Origin: Yimella lutea
GTDB lineage: Bacteria > Actinomycetota > Actinomycetes > Actinomycetales > Dermatophilaceae
NCBI RefSeq assembly: GCF_006715095.1
Contig: NZ_VFMO01000001.1
Location: forward strand, 1,240,001 to 1,304,000
Length of the DNA: 64,000 nucleotides
Direction: 5' to 3'
Part shown: positions 7,633-16,350 of the stretch, one piece after another
Numbering within the stretch: position 1 is the stretch's first letter
How the letters are laid out: each line of letters begins with the position of its first letter
Notes under the pieces: model-generated
Databases searched by the model: none
Seen by the model: only the letters and a program-made list of their open reading frames with translations
Told to the model about the DNA's origin: nothing
Position numbers and translations under genes: made by a program

Positions 7633-10600
7633 ATGGCTGGCATGGTCGAACTGGTCCGTTGCGCACCCGACGCAGTGCAGGCTCCCGTTCTCGACGCCGC
7701 CCAGGGTGCTGCGGTGTCGAGTCCCGCGGCGACCCGTCTGGTGCTGGGCGCGCCGGGCACCGGCAAGAGCCTGCTCGCGGTCGAAGCAGTCGTCGACGCC
7801 GTCGATGCAGGAGTGCCTTCTGACTCCTGCGTGATCCTGTCGCCGACCCGCGTTCGTGCCGGCGCGCTGCGGGAGCGAGCATCAGCACGTCTGGCGAACA
7901 CCTCCAGCGCACCGATGGCGCGCACTCCCCAGGCGCTGGGTTTCGGCATCCTGCGCCGGATTGCTGCAGTGGAGGGGCGGGAGGCGCCCCGTCTGTTGAC
8001 CGGCCCCGAGCAGGACGTGATTCTGCGTGACCTGCTCGCCGGGCACGCGTCCGGTGAGGTGCCCGGCCCGCGTTGGCCCGACTTCGTGCACGAGGCGCTG
8101 GCGACCCGAGGGTTCCGGCACGAGCTACGAGACCTGCTCATGCGTGCGGTCGAGTGGGGTGTCGATGCCGACCACCTGCGTCTGCTCGGTGAGGAGCACG
8201 AACGGCAGGAGTGGATCGCTGCCGCACACGTGCTCGACGAGTACGACCAGGTCACGGCTCTGTCCCGGCCGGGAGCCTACGACCCTGCCTGGATCATGGG
8301 CGGTGCGGCCGACCTGCTGGAGGCCATGCCCGACCAACTCGAGCAACTGCACCGGGAGTTCGCGTTGATCGTCGTCGACGACGCACAGGAACTCACTCGA
8401 GCCGCAGCACGACTGGTGTCGCTGCTCGCCGGACCGACGACCCGGTTGATGCTGATCGGCGATCCCGATGTCGCGGTGCAGACCTTCCGCGGCGCCGACC
8501 CGCGGCTGTTCCTCGATCTCGCCGAGCGCGCCGGCTCACCGGCCCGGTTCGAACTCGGCACCGCTCATCGTTCGCCGCGCACCATCCGCGAAGCAGCCGC
8601 GCGGGTGACCGCACGCATCGGCTCGGTGGCCGGCGGCGAGCACCGGAGCCCGTCCGCTGCCGCACGTGAAGGGTCGGTCGAGGTGGCGATGCTGCGTGCG
8701 GTGAGTCAGGAATCGGCTCATATCGCAGCCGAACTGCGCCGTGCGCACCTCGAGAGCTCCGTGCCGTGGTCGCAGATGGCCGTGATCACGCGGGGGCAGG
8801 CCCGCATCTCCGCGCTGCGTCGGGTGCTGCAGAGTGCAGGTGTGCCGGTGGCGATGCCGCCGACGGTCATCGCGCTGCGTGACGAACCGGCAGTCCGACC
8901 GCTTCTCACCTTGTTCGAAGTCGTGGCCGACCTCGCCGCGGGTCGGGTGCCCGACTGGACCCCCGACGACATCATCGATGTGCTGAGTTCTCCTCTGGCA
9001 CATATGGATTCGTTGTCCATCCGGCGTCTTCGTCGTGCCCTCCGCTCGGCAGAGTTGGCCGACGGAGGCAGTCGCTCCAGCGACGAACTGTTGGTCGAGA
9101 CGGTGCACCGACCCGAGTTTCTCGGCGATGTCGGCCCGGACGCGGTCGGCCTCTTGCGCATCTCCGCCGTCCTTGCGGCGGGCACGGCCGCGTGGCAGGC
9201 GCCGGATGCGTCCGCGGAGACCGTCCTGTGGGAGATGTGGATCGCCGCCGGTGTCGCCGGTCCGTGGTCACGCGCGGCGCTCGCCGGTGGCACCTCGGGC
9301 GCCCGTGCCGACCACGACCTCGACGCCATCGTCGGCCTGTTCGGGGCGGCGGCGTCCTACGTCGACCGGCTGCCCGGTGCGTCACCGGCCGGTTTCCTCG
9401 ACCACATCCGTGACCAGGAGGTCGCCGGTGACCGGCTGACCTCCTCGGCCCCGGCGCAGGACGCGGTGGATCTGCTGACCACTCAGGCGGCCGCCGGCCA
9501 GGAGTGGCAGTTCGTGGTGCTCGCCGGAGTGCAGGAAGGGGTGTGGCCCGACCTGCGGCTGCGCGGTTCGCTGCTCGGATCCGAAGCGTTGGTCGATGCG
9601 CTCACCGGACGCCCTGCCGATCTGCGCTCGCAGGCCGCGGCGGTGCGTTACGACGAGACCCGGCAGTTCCTCGTCGCGTTGACGCGCGCCTCAGAGCGGG
9701 TCCTGATCACCGCGGTTCGATCGGATGAGGAGCAGCCGAGCGTCTATCTTGACATCGTCGACCCGATCGACGATCCGGACGGCAGGAAGCACACCGATGT
9801 CGGACGCGGGTTGAACCTGCGGTCGATGGTCGCCGAGCTTCGCCGTGAACTCGTCGTTCCCGAGTCCGGTCCGCAGGGGGAACTCACCCCGGTCGAGGCG
9901 GCTCGGCTGCTCGCCGAACTCGCGCACCGCGACGTCGCTGGCGCCGACCTCGATCAGTGGTGGGCCTTTCACGAACTCACGTCGACCGATCCGGTGCGGC
10001 GGGTGGATCAGCCGGTGCGGGTCTCACCCTCGAAGGTGGCCGACTTCGGCACCTGTGGGCTGCGCTGGTTTCTCACCTCCCGTGGTGGCGACGGTCCTGA
10101 CCAGGGTGCGGCGAACATCGGGATCCTGGTGCACGAGATCGCGGCCGAGTACGCCGACACCGATCCCGATCGCATGCAGCAGGCGTTACGGAACCGCTGG
10201 GGCCGTTTGGGTCTCGGCGAGTCGTGGATCAGTCGGCAGCAGTTCCGGCTGGCCTCGCTGATGCTCGCGCGGATGCACCGTTACGTCGACCAGGCGGCCG
10301 CCGGCGGGTGGACCCCGATCGGCGTCGAACAGGACTTCCAGGTCGGCGCCGGACGCGTCCGCCTGGCCGGACAGGTCGATCGAATCGAGCGGCACGAGAC
10401 GGAGGGCATCCGGGTCATCGACCTCAAGACCGGAGGGTCCGCACCGTCCGGTAAGGAAGTCGCCGAACACCCGCAACTCGGCGCGTACCAGTGGGCCGTC
10501 GAGCACGGTGCCTTCGGAGCCGACGAGACCTCCGCCGGGGCGGCATTGCTGCAGGTGGGCAAGGGCTCGGGCAAGGGCGTCAAGGAGGACTACAACCTGC

Positions 10601-10773
10601 AGCAGCAGGTGCCGCTGTCGTCCACCGAAGATCCGGAATGGGCCGACCGGCTGCTGCACGCCACCGCCGAGGGAATGGGTGCCGCCGAGTTCACCGCGAC
10701 TCCTGGCAAGCAATGCAGCACCTGCTCGGTGCGGGCGGCCTGCCCGGTACTTCAGGAAGGGGAGTCGAGCTGA
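7633..10773 (+). CDS. adnA: AdnA: helicase-nuclease subunit
   Basis: 1046 residues from the ATG at 7633; a GTG at 7612 is possible. The UvrD-type motor has Walker A GAPGTGKS (about 39-46) and a Walker B-like VVDDAQELT. The C-terminal third is a PD-(D/E)XK nuclease with DLKTGG. Cysteines at FGTCGLRW and KQCSTCSVRAACP are placed as in 4Fe-4S nucleases of the RecB/AddB/Cas4 group. With AdnB it forms the actinobacterial double-strand-break resection machine. Its stop overlaps the adnB start by 1 nt. Equivalent of Rv3202c. Confidence 0.9.
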   Translation: MAGMVELVRCAPDAVQAPVLDAAQGAAVSSPAATRLVLGAPGTGKSLLAVEAVVDAVDAGVPSDSCVILSPTRVRAGALRERASARLANTSSAPMARTPQALGFGILRRIAAVEGREAPRLLTGPEQDVILRDLLAGHASGEVPGPRWPDFVHEALATRGFRHELRDLLMRAVEWGVDADHLRLLGEEHERQEWIAAAHVLDEYDQVTALSRPGAYDPAWIMGGAADLLEAMPDQLEQLHREFALIVVDDAQELTRAAARLVSLLAGPTTRLMLIGDPDVAVQTFRGADPRLFLDLAERAGSPARFELGTAHRSPRTIREAAARVTARIGSVAGGEHRSPSAAAREGSVEVAMLRAVSQESAHIAAELRRAHLESSVPWSQMAVITRGQARISALRRVLQSAGVPVAMPPTVIALRDEPAVRPLLTLFEVVADLAAGRVPDWTPDDIIDVLSSPLAHMDSLSIRRLRRALRSAELADGGSRSSDELLVETVHRPEFLGDVGPDAVGLLRISAVLAAGTAAWQAPDASAETVLWEMWIAAGVAGPWSRAALAGGTSGARADHDLDAIVGLFGAAASYVDRLPGASPAGFLDHIRDQEVAGDRLTSSAPAQDAVDLLTTQAAAGQEWQFVVLAGVQEGVWPDLRLRGSLLGSEALVDALTGRPADLRSQAAAVRYDETRQFLVALTRASERVLITAVRSDEEQPSVYLDIVDPIDDPDGRKHTDVGRGLNLRSMVAELRRELVVPESGPQGELTPVEAARLLAELAHRDVAGADLDQWWAFHELTSTDPVRRVDQPVRVSPSKVADFGTCGLRWFLTSRGGDGPDQGAANIGILVHEIAAEYADTDPDRMQQALRNRWGRLGLGESWISRQQFRLASLMLARMHRYVDQAAAGGWTPIGVEQDFQVGAGRVRLAGQVDRIERHETEGIRVIDLKTGGSAPSGKEVAEHPQLGAYQWAVEHGAFGADETSAGAALLQVGKGSGKGVKEDYNLQQQVPLSSTEDPEWADRLLHATAEGMGAAEFTATPGKQCSTCSVRAACPVLQEGESS

Positions 10774-13700
10774 TGAGCAGCACGGCTGTCATGCACAGCA
10801 GCCTCGAGATTGCGCGCCGGCTCGGCATGTTCCCGCCGACCGACGAGCAGCGAGCCATCATCGAGGCCGACCCGGACGCCCCGATGCTGGTGGTCGCAGG
10901 TGCGGGTTCGGGCAAGACCGAGACGATGTCGAACCGGGTGGTGTGGCTGGTCGCCAACGGCTTCGTCCAGCCCGATCAGGTGCTCGGGCTCACCTTCACC
11001 CGCAAGGCAGCAGGCCAATTGGCCGAACGCGTCGCTCGTCAATTGCGCGCGCTGCGTGCCGCAGGCCTCTGGGTGCCGCAGCAGGACGCCGACGGAACGC
11101 TCGGGCTGTCCGACAGCCCGACCGTGCTCACCTACCACTCCTACGCCGGCCGACTCGTGCGTGAGCAAGGCCTGCGCCTCGGCGTCGAGCCCGACTCCCG
11201 AATGCTCACCGAGGCAGCGGCCTGGCAGTACGCCGCCGAGGTCGTGCATGGCTACGACGGGCCGATGGACGATGTCGACAAGGTCGAATCCACTGTCACC
11301 GCAGCCGTGGTCGCGTTGTCGGGTGAGATGTCCGAGCACCTGCTGACGCCGCAGGACCTGCGGCTGGAGATCGAGGCGATCCTGTACGGGTTGGAGGATC
11401 TGCAGGAGGCCGGGCGGCTGAAGAAGGCGTCCAACCCCGACTACCGCGACCTCGTGGCTGCGATGCGAGCGCGACTGGCGGTTCTGCCGCTCGTGGAGCG
11501 GTACCAGCAGCTCAAGCAGGCGAGGTCAGCACTCGACTTCGCCGACCAGATGGGTCTCGCGGCCAACCTGGCGTCGCGATTCGGCGGGGTCGGTCAGTTG
11601 GAGCGGCGCCGGTTCAAGGCGGTGTTGCTGGATGAGTTCCAGGACACCAGCGAGGCACAGTTGCAGCTGTTGAAGAATCTCTTCGTGGCCGAGGACGAGC
11701 CGGTGCGGGTCACCGCCGTCGGCGACCCGCACCAGTCGATCTACGGCTGGCGCGGGGCCAGTGCCACGACGCTCGGATCATTCCCCGCACACTTCGCCGA
11801 CGCCTGCGGTGACGCCGCCGTCCGACCGCTGTCGCGCAGCTGGCGCAACGACCGGGCGATCCTGGCCGCGGCCAACGTGGTGGCCGCCCCGCTGCGGCAG
11901 GGGAGCCCGGTGGCCGTGCCCGCCCTGCAGGCAGCCGAGACCGCGGGTGAAGGGGCAGTGTTCGCTGCCCGTCTGGAGACGATCGAGCAGGAAGCCGATC
12001 ACGTCGCTGCGTGGCTCGCGCAGCGGTGGCAACCCGACCAGAACGGCGATCACCCGACGGCCGCTGTCCTGTGCCGCAAACGCTCGCTGTTCCCGTTGAT
12101 GATCGACGCGCTCGATCGCGCTGACCTGCCGGTCGAGGTCGTCGGCGTCGGCGGTCTGCTGATGACGCCCGAGGTCGCCGATCTGGTGAGCCTGCTCTGG
12201 GTGGTTCAGGACCCGACCCGGGGCGACCGGTTGATCCGGTTGCTCACCGGCCCGCTGGTGCGGCTCGGTGCGGCCGACCTCGATGTCCTCGCCGCTTGGT
12301 CGCGGCGCATCGAACAGGACGGCAGACCACAGGTTCCGCGCACCGAACAGGACCGTGAGCCCGACACCCGCGATCGGCCGTCCCTGGTCGAAGCCTTGGA
12401 TCATCTGCCGCCGGTCGACTGGGCCGGGCCGGCCGGAAATCCGATGAGTTCTGTTGCTCGAGAGCGACTTTCCGGTTTGTCGCTGGCGATCCGCAGCCTG
12501 CGCCGTCTGACCGGTCTCCCGCTGGCCGAACTCACCGGCGAGGCCGAACGCGCACTCGGTATCGACATCGAGGTCATGTCGCGGCCCGGAGTGACCCCGC
12601 AGACGGCGCGGGTGCACCTCGACGCGTTCGCCGACGTCGCGATGAACTTCACCGCCAGTGCCGACCGCCCGACGCTCGGCGGCTTCCTGTCCTGGCTGGA
12701 TGCAGCCGAGGACGAAGAACGCGGCCTCGACAAGGCCGAGATCGAGTCCAACAATGCGGCGATTCAGGTGCTCACCATCCACGCCGCCAAGGGGTTGGAG
12801 TGGGATCACGTCGCGATTCCGGGGATGACCGAGACCGTCTTCCCCAACCACCGCCGGTCGGCCACCTACAACACCGACCTGCAGGGATGGAGTGTCGGCG
12901 CCAAGACCGACCCGAACGACCGCAGCACCTGGGTGCTGGAGGAGAAGGGCTGGACGGTCGGCCTCGATGGTGTGCCCTATGACCTGCGGGGCGACAGCGA
13001 CGGGCTGCCGTCGCTGCCCATCGGTGAACTCGCCGACCTCGTCGAACTGCGCGATGAGTACAAGAAGTTCCGCGAGGCGAACGGCGAGCACGGCCTCGCG
13101 GAGGAGCGGCGGCTGGCGTACGTCGCGCTCACCAGGGCGAAGCACTCGATGCTGATGACCTCGTCCGTGTGGTTCTCGGGGAGCAAATGCCGCCTGCCCT
13201 CCCGCTTCCTGCGCGACGTCATCGACGCCGGACACGTTGTTTTCGAACCGAATTCACCCGATCCAGACCCGGACGCGACGAATCCCCGGCTGGTCGACGG
13301 GCTGTCCATGGTGTGGCCCGACGACCCGCTGGCCCGGCGTCGCAGCGCGCTGCTCGAAGGCCGCGAACACGTGCTGAACGCATTGCAGGAGATCACACCA
13401 GCGGCCGGCCCCGATCCCCTCGGCGCTCTGGAGGTCGACGGTCCGTTCTCCGATGCCGAACGTCGTCGGCGACGCGAACTACGCACCCTGCTGCACGAAC
13501 GCGCGGTCGGCACCGGGGTGCGGGTGCCGACCGTCCAGTTGCCCGGTCATTTGTCCGCCTCGTCGGTGGTGGCGTTGGCGAGCGACCCGGAGAAGTTCGC
13601 GCTCGACCTGCGCCGGCCGATGCCTTCCCCGCCCGCGTACGCAGCGCGCCGAGGTACCCGCTTCCACGCCTGGGTGGAGGAGCACTACTCGAAGGCGGCC

Positions 13701-14132
13701 CTCGTCGACATCGACGAACTGCCCGGGTTCGCCGATCTGGACGCCGACGTCGACGCCGACCTGGAGACGATGAAGGCCAACTTCCTCGCCTCCGAATGGG
13801 CCGGACGTGCCCCGATCGCCATCGAGGTGCCGATCGAGACCTGGGTCGCCGGGGTGTCGGTGCGCGGTCGGATCGACGCGGTCTTCGAGGACGCCGATGG
13901 CTATCTGATCATCGACTGGAAGACCGGTCGTCCGCCGTCGGGCCTCAGCGGTTCGGCACGTGTCCTGCAGTTGGCGGCCTACCGGCTGGCGTATGCACGA
14001 CTACGCGGCATCGAGCCGGAGCGGGTGAAGGCCGCGTTCTACTACGCCGCGACGGGTGAGACGGTACGCCCGGAACTGCCCGGCGACGACGCGATCGACC
14101 GGCTGATCACCGCTATCCCGCTGCAGGAGTAG
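10773..14132 (+). CDS. adnB: AdnB: UvrD-family helicase-nuclease subunit
   Basis: 1119 residues from the ATG in TGATG at the end of adnA, with AAGGGGAG about 10 nt upstream. All superfamily-1A motifs are visible: GAGSGKTE, LTFTRKAA, DEFQDTSEAQ, GDPHQSIYGWRGA, TIHAAKGLEWDHV and VALTRAK. The C-terminal domain has GTRFHAWVEEHY and IDWKTGRPP, the catalytic residues of a RecB-like nuclease. In mycobacterial AdnAB this is the lead 3'-5' motor. It ends 5 bp before the stop of the convergent phosphotransferase-like gene. Confidence 0.92.
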   Translation: MSSTAVMHSSLEIARRLGMFPPTDEQRAIIEADPDAPMLVVAGAGSGKTETMSNRVVWLVANGFVQPDQVLGLTFTRKAAGQLAERVARQLRALRAAGLWVPQQDADGTLGLSDSPTVLTYHSYAGRLVREQGLRLGVEPDSRMLTEAAAWQYAAEVVHGYDGPMDDVDKVESTVTAAVVALSGEMSEHLLTPQDLRLEIEAILYGLEDLQEAGRLKKASNPDYRDLVAAMRARLAVLPLVERYQQLKQARSALDFADQMGLAANLASRFGGVGQLERRRFKAVLLDEFQDTSEAQLQLLKNLFVAEDEPVRVTAVGDPHQSIYGWRGASATTLGSFPAHFADACGDAAVRPLSRSWRNDRAILAAANVVAAPLRQGSPVAVPALQAAETAGEGAVFAARLETIEQEADHVAAWLAQRWQPDQNGDHPTAAVLCRKRSLFPLMIDALDRADLPVEVVGVGGLLMTPEVADLVSLLWVVQDPTRGDRLIRLLTGPLVRLGAADLDVLAAWSRRIEQDGRPQVPRTEQDREPDTRDRPSLVEALDHLPPVDWAGPAGNPMSSVARERLSGLSLAIRSLRRLTGLPLAELTGEAERALGIDIEVMSRPGVTPQTARVHLDAFADVAMNFTASADRPTLGGFLSWLDAAEDEERGLDKAEIESNNAAIQVLTIHAAKGLEWDHVAIPGMTETVFPNHRRSATYNTDLQGWSVGAKTDPNDRSTWVLEEKGWTVGLDGVPYDLRGDSDGLPSLPIGELADLVELRDEYKKFREANGEHGLAEERRLAYVALTRAKHSMLMTSSVWFSGSKCRLPSRFLRDVIDAGHVVFEPNSPDPDPDATNPRLVDGLSMVWPDDPLARRRSALLEGREHVLNALQEITPAAGPDPLGALEVDGPFSDAERRRRRELRTLLHERAVGTGVRVPTVQLPGHLSASSVVALASDPEKFALDLRRPMPSPPAYAARRGTRFHAWVEEHYSKAALVDIDELPGFADLDADVDADLETMKANFLASEWAGRAPIAIEVPIETWVAGVSVRGRIDAVFEDADGYLIIDWKTGRPPSGLSGSARVLQLAAYRLAYARLRGIEPERVKAAFYYAATGETVRPELPGDDAIDRLITAIPLQE

Positions 14133-14137
14133 CGGAT

Positions 14138-15292
14138 TCAGTTCTTCGGGTCGCGCTTGATCTGCATTTCGACGGTGTCGTCGTCGCGCAGGTGCTGTTC
14201 GTCCTCGGCCGAAGTGTCCGTTGTACGGGCGTCCGTGGTGACGGCGTCGGTGGCCGCGAAGTCGTCGTCACGAACATCCGGCTCGGGCGACGCACTGTCG
14301 ACGTCGACGCTGTCCTCGCCGGCGAGTTCGTCCAACTGGTCGGCGGTGACCGCTCTGGACCTGCGCGGGGGTGCCGGCATCAGGCTTTCGTCACCGGAGG
14401 TCTGTTCGTTGAGCCGGCGAAGAGCGGCAGCCCGGCGGTCGATGAGCGCGTCGTCGTCGGCGGCGACGGCGTCCAGCAGCACCGTGATGCGTTGCAGTTC
14501 GGCGCTGAGCCGGATGCGTCGCTCCAGGTGCTTGTCCGGTGCCTCCGTGCGCACCGCGGAGTAGGACTCGAGCACGGTGTCGAAGGCCTCCGACGGCGCC
14601 AGCACCCACAGGGCCGCGAAATCGTCGGCCGGGTCGCAGACCGCGGCGTTCTCCCAGGACGCGATCGCGCAGACCTTGTCCGACCCCCAGAAGACGTCAT
14701 GACCTTCGAGCGGTCCGTGCGTGACACAGGTCGGGAAGCGCCAGAGCGAGACTTCCTCCAGGGCCCGTTCCCAGCGGGCCAGCAGGGCCGAGGGCACGAG
14801 TCCGGTACCGGCGGCGCGGTCGAGGATCGCCAACCTGCGCGAGCGGTAGCCGTCGCAGTCGTAGCTGGGCACCCCGACTTCATCTGCAACTCGAGGGTCG
14901 ACGTCGTGCAGGGCGGCCAGGGCGCGTCCGACCTCGATCGCCTCCCGGCTGCCGCCGGTCAGGCCGCGCCACACCATCGGGTCGCCAGGAAGCTGCGGGG
15001 CCACCGTGACCAGATTGCGATCGGCCAGCGTCATCCGTCCCTCGGCCACGGGCACCGCGAAGGGCACCCGCTTGGCGAGCAGGCGGGTGAAACTGCCGGC
15101 CTGCTCGGCGGCAGCCGCAGCCGCCGCGTTGCGCGAGACGCGAACGGTCCAGGGCTGCCCGTCGGACGACTCGACCCGGGCCTGCTGGTACTTGTCGGTC
15201 ACGCGGGTCGGCAGCGCGACCACGGAGCGGGGCTGCACGCGGGGGAGGGCTGCATCGGCGAGGGCGGCCAGAACGTAGGGACTGCGAAGCAC
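14138..15292 (-). CDS. APH/phosphotransferase-fold protein, probable pseudokinase
   Basis: 384 residues. The aminoglycoside/macrolide phosphotransferase fold is recognisable at THGPLEGHDVFWG (191-203) and IASWENAAVCDPADDF (210-225). These align with the family HGDxxxxN and IDW...DPADD motifs, but the catalytic Asp is Pro194 and the metal-binding Asp is Ser212. The N-terminal lobe (residues 30-100) looks intact. A long acidic Asp/Glu/Thr-rich tail (about 310-384) is unusual. Phosphotransfer by the standard mechanism is unlikely; nucleotide sensing or scaffolding is inferred. It diverges from nudC and has TACCGT 6 nt before its GTG. Confidence 0.75.
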   Translation of the reverse strand: MLRSPYVLAALADAALPRVQPRSVVALPTRVTDKYQQARVESSDGQPWTVRVSRNAAAAAAAEQAGSFTRLLAKRVPFAVPVAEGRMTLADRNLVTVAPQLPGDPMVWRGLTGGSREAIEVGRALAALHDVDPRVADEVGVPSYDCDGYRSRRLAILDRAAGTGLVPSALLARWERALEEVSLWRFPTCVTHGPLEGHDVFWGSDKVCAIASWENAAVCDPADDFAALWVLAPSEAFDTVLESYSAVRTEAPDKHLERRIRLSAELQRITVLLDAVAADDDALIDRRAAALRRLNEQTSGDESLMPAPPRRSRAVTADQLDELAGEDSVDVDSASPEPDVRDDDFAATDAVTTDARTTDTSAEDEQHLRDDDTVEMQIKRDPKN

Positions 15293-15298
15293 GGCCTC

Positions 15299-15304
15299 AC
15301 GGTA
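15299..15304 (-). promoter_or_regulatory. -10 box (TACCGT) of the phosphotransferase-like gene
   Basis: On the minus strand TACCGT is followed by 6 nt and the GTG at 15292, a leaderless arrangement. It lies in a 41-bp gap shared with the oppositely directed nudC promoter. Confidence 0.5.
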
Positions 15305-15320
15305 CGCGGATACGGTCGCC

Positions 15321-15326
15321 TAGCCT
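15321..15326 (+). promoter_or_regulatory. -10 box (TAGCCT) of nudC
   Basis: TAGCCT is followed by 7 nt and the GTG at 15334, a leaderless arrangement. Its expected -35 zone (about 15298-15303) falls on the -10 box of the divergent gene. Confidence 0.5.
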
Positions 15327-15333
15327 GGGAGCC

Positions 15334-16350
15334 GTGGCCGATTCGTCCCCAACTCATCGCGATTCAGATCTCGTTCCGACCCCCGGCGGGGATGACCGGC
15401 ACGCGCATCTGATGCTGTCGCGCAGCATCCTCGACCGTGACTCCTTGCGCCGGGAGGATCCATCGCTGCTGCAGAGCCTGTTGTCGTCGCCCCGGACCCG
15501 GGTACTGCACCTGCGTGGTGAGCGAATGCCGGTCACCACCCAGGGCGATGTGGTGCGGTTGCTGCTGCGGGCTCCGCAGCCGGCCGACAGCGACCTTCCG
15601 GCTGCGTACCTCGGCCGACAGGAGGGAGCCGACTTCGTCGCCGTGTTCGACGTCCCGGAGCAGAAGGTGCCCGGCGATGCCGGTACCACTGATCCGGACG
15701 ACCTCGCCCGTCAGAGCGAGCGCACGCACCGCAGCCTGCGATCGCTGGCACCGGGGTTGCCCGTCGCCGATCTCGGCTTGGCAACAACGTCGGTCGCCAT
15801 GGCGAACTGGGTTGCCACACAACGGTTCTGCGCCCGTTGTGGACGCCCCGTCGCACTGACCAAAGCGGGCTGGGTCATGACCTGCGATGAGGGGCACCAT
15901 CATTTCCCGCGCACGGATGCCGCGGTCATCATGTCGGTGGTCGATCCGGACGACCGGCTGTTGCTGGCCCAGGGCACCCGGTTCGTGCTTCCCACGGGCA
16001 TGTCGGTGCTCGCTGGTTTCCTGGAGCCAGGTGAGTCGATGGAGGCCGCCGTGGCTCGGGAGGTGATGGAGGAAGTGGGTTTGCCGATCGTGGAGGCCGA
16101 GTACGTCGGCAACCAGCCGTGGCCCATGCCGGCCTCGTTGATGATCGGTTACGCCGCACGCACGGACGAGACGCGGTTGCGCCTTGATCCGGTGGAGATC
16201 CGCACTGCCCGCTGGTTCACGCGGGCCCAGTTGGTGGACGCGTTGGCCGGCGGCGAACTTACGGTCCCGCCGCGCCTGTCGATCGCTCGCCACCTCATCG
16301 AGCGCTGGTACGGCGCGGCGCTGCCGGCGCAGCCCGGAGACGTCTCGTGA
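15334..16350 (+). CDS. nudC: NAD+ diphosphatase / RNA deNADding enzyme NudC
   Basis: 338 residues. A zinc-ribbon region starts CARCGRPVAL and continues to CDEGHHHFPRTDAAVI. The Nudix box follows: GFLEPGESMEAAVAREVMEE then VGL. The NudC-specific motif appears downstream as NQPWPMPASLMIGY. It cleaves NAD(H) to NMN(H) and AMP and can remove NAD caps from RNA. The second zinc pair looks reduced to one Cys plus histidines. Its stop overlaps the uvrD2 start (GTGA). Same order as Rv3199c-Rv3198c. Confidence 0.92.
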   Translation: MADSSPTHRDSDLVPTPGGDDRHAHLMLSRSILDRDSLRREDPSLLQSLLSSPRTRVLHLRGERMPVTTQGDVVRLLLRAPQPADSDLPAAYLGRQEGADFVAVFDVPEQKVPGDAGTTDPDDLARQSERTHRSLRSLAPGLPVADLGLATTSVAMANWVATQRFCARCGRPVALTKAGWVMTCDEGHHHFPRTDAAVIMSVVDPDDRLLLAQGTRFVLPTGMSVLAGFLEPGESMEAAVAREVMEEVGLPIVEAEYVGNQPWPMPASLMIGYAARTDETRLRLDPVEIRTARWFTRAQLVDALAGGELTVPPRLSIARHLIERWYGAALPAQPGDVS

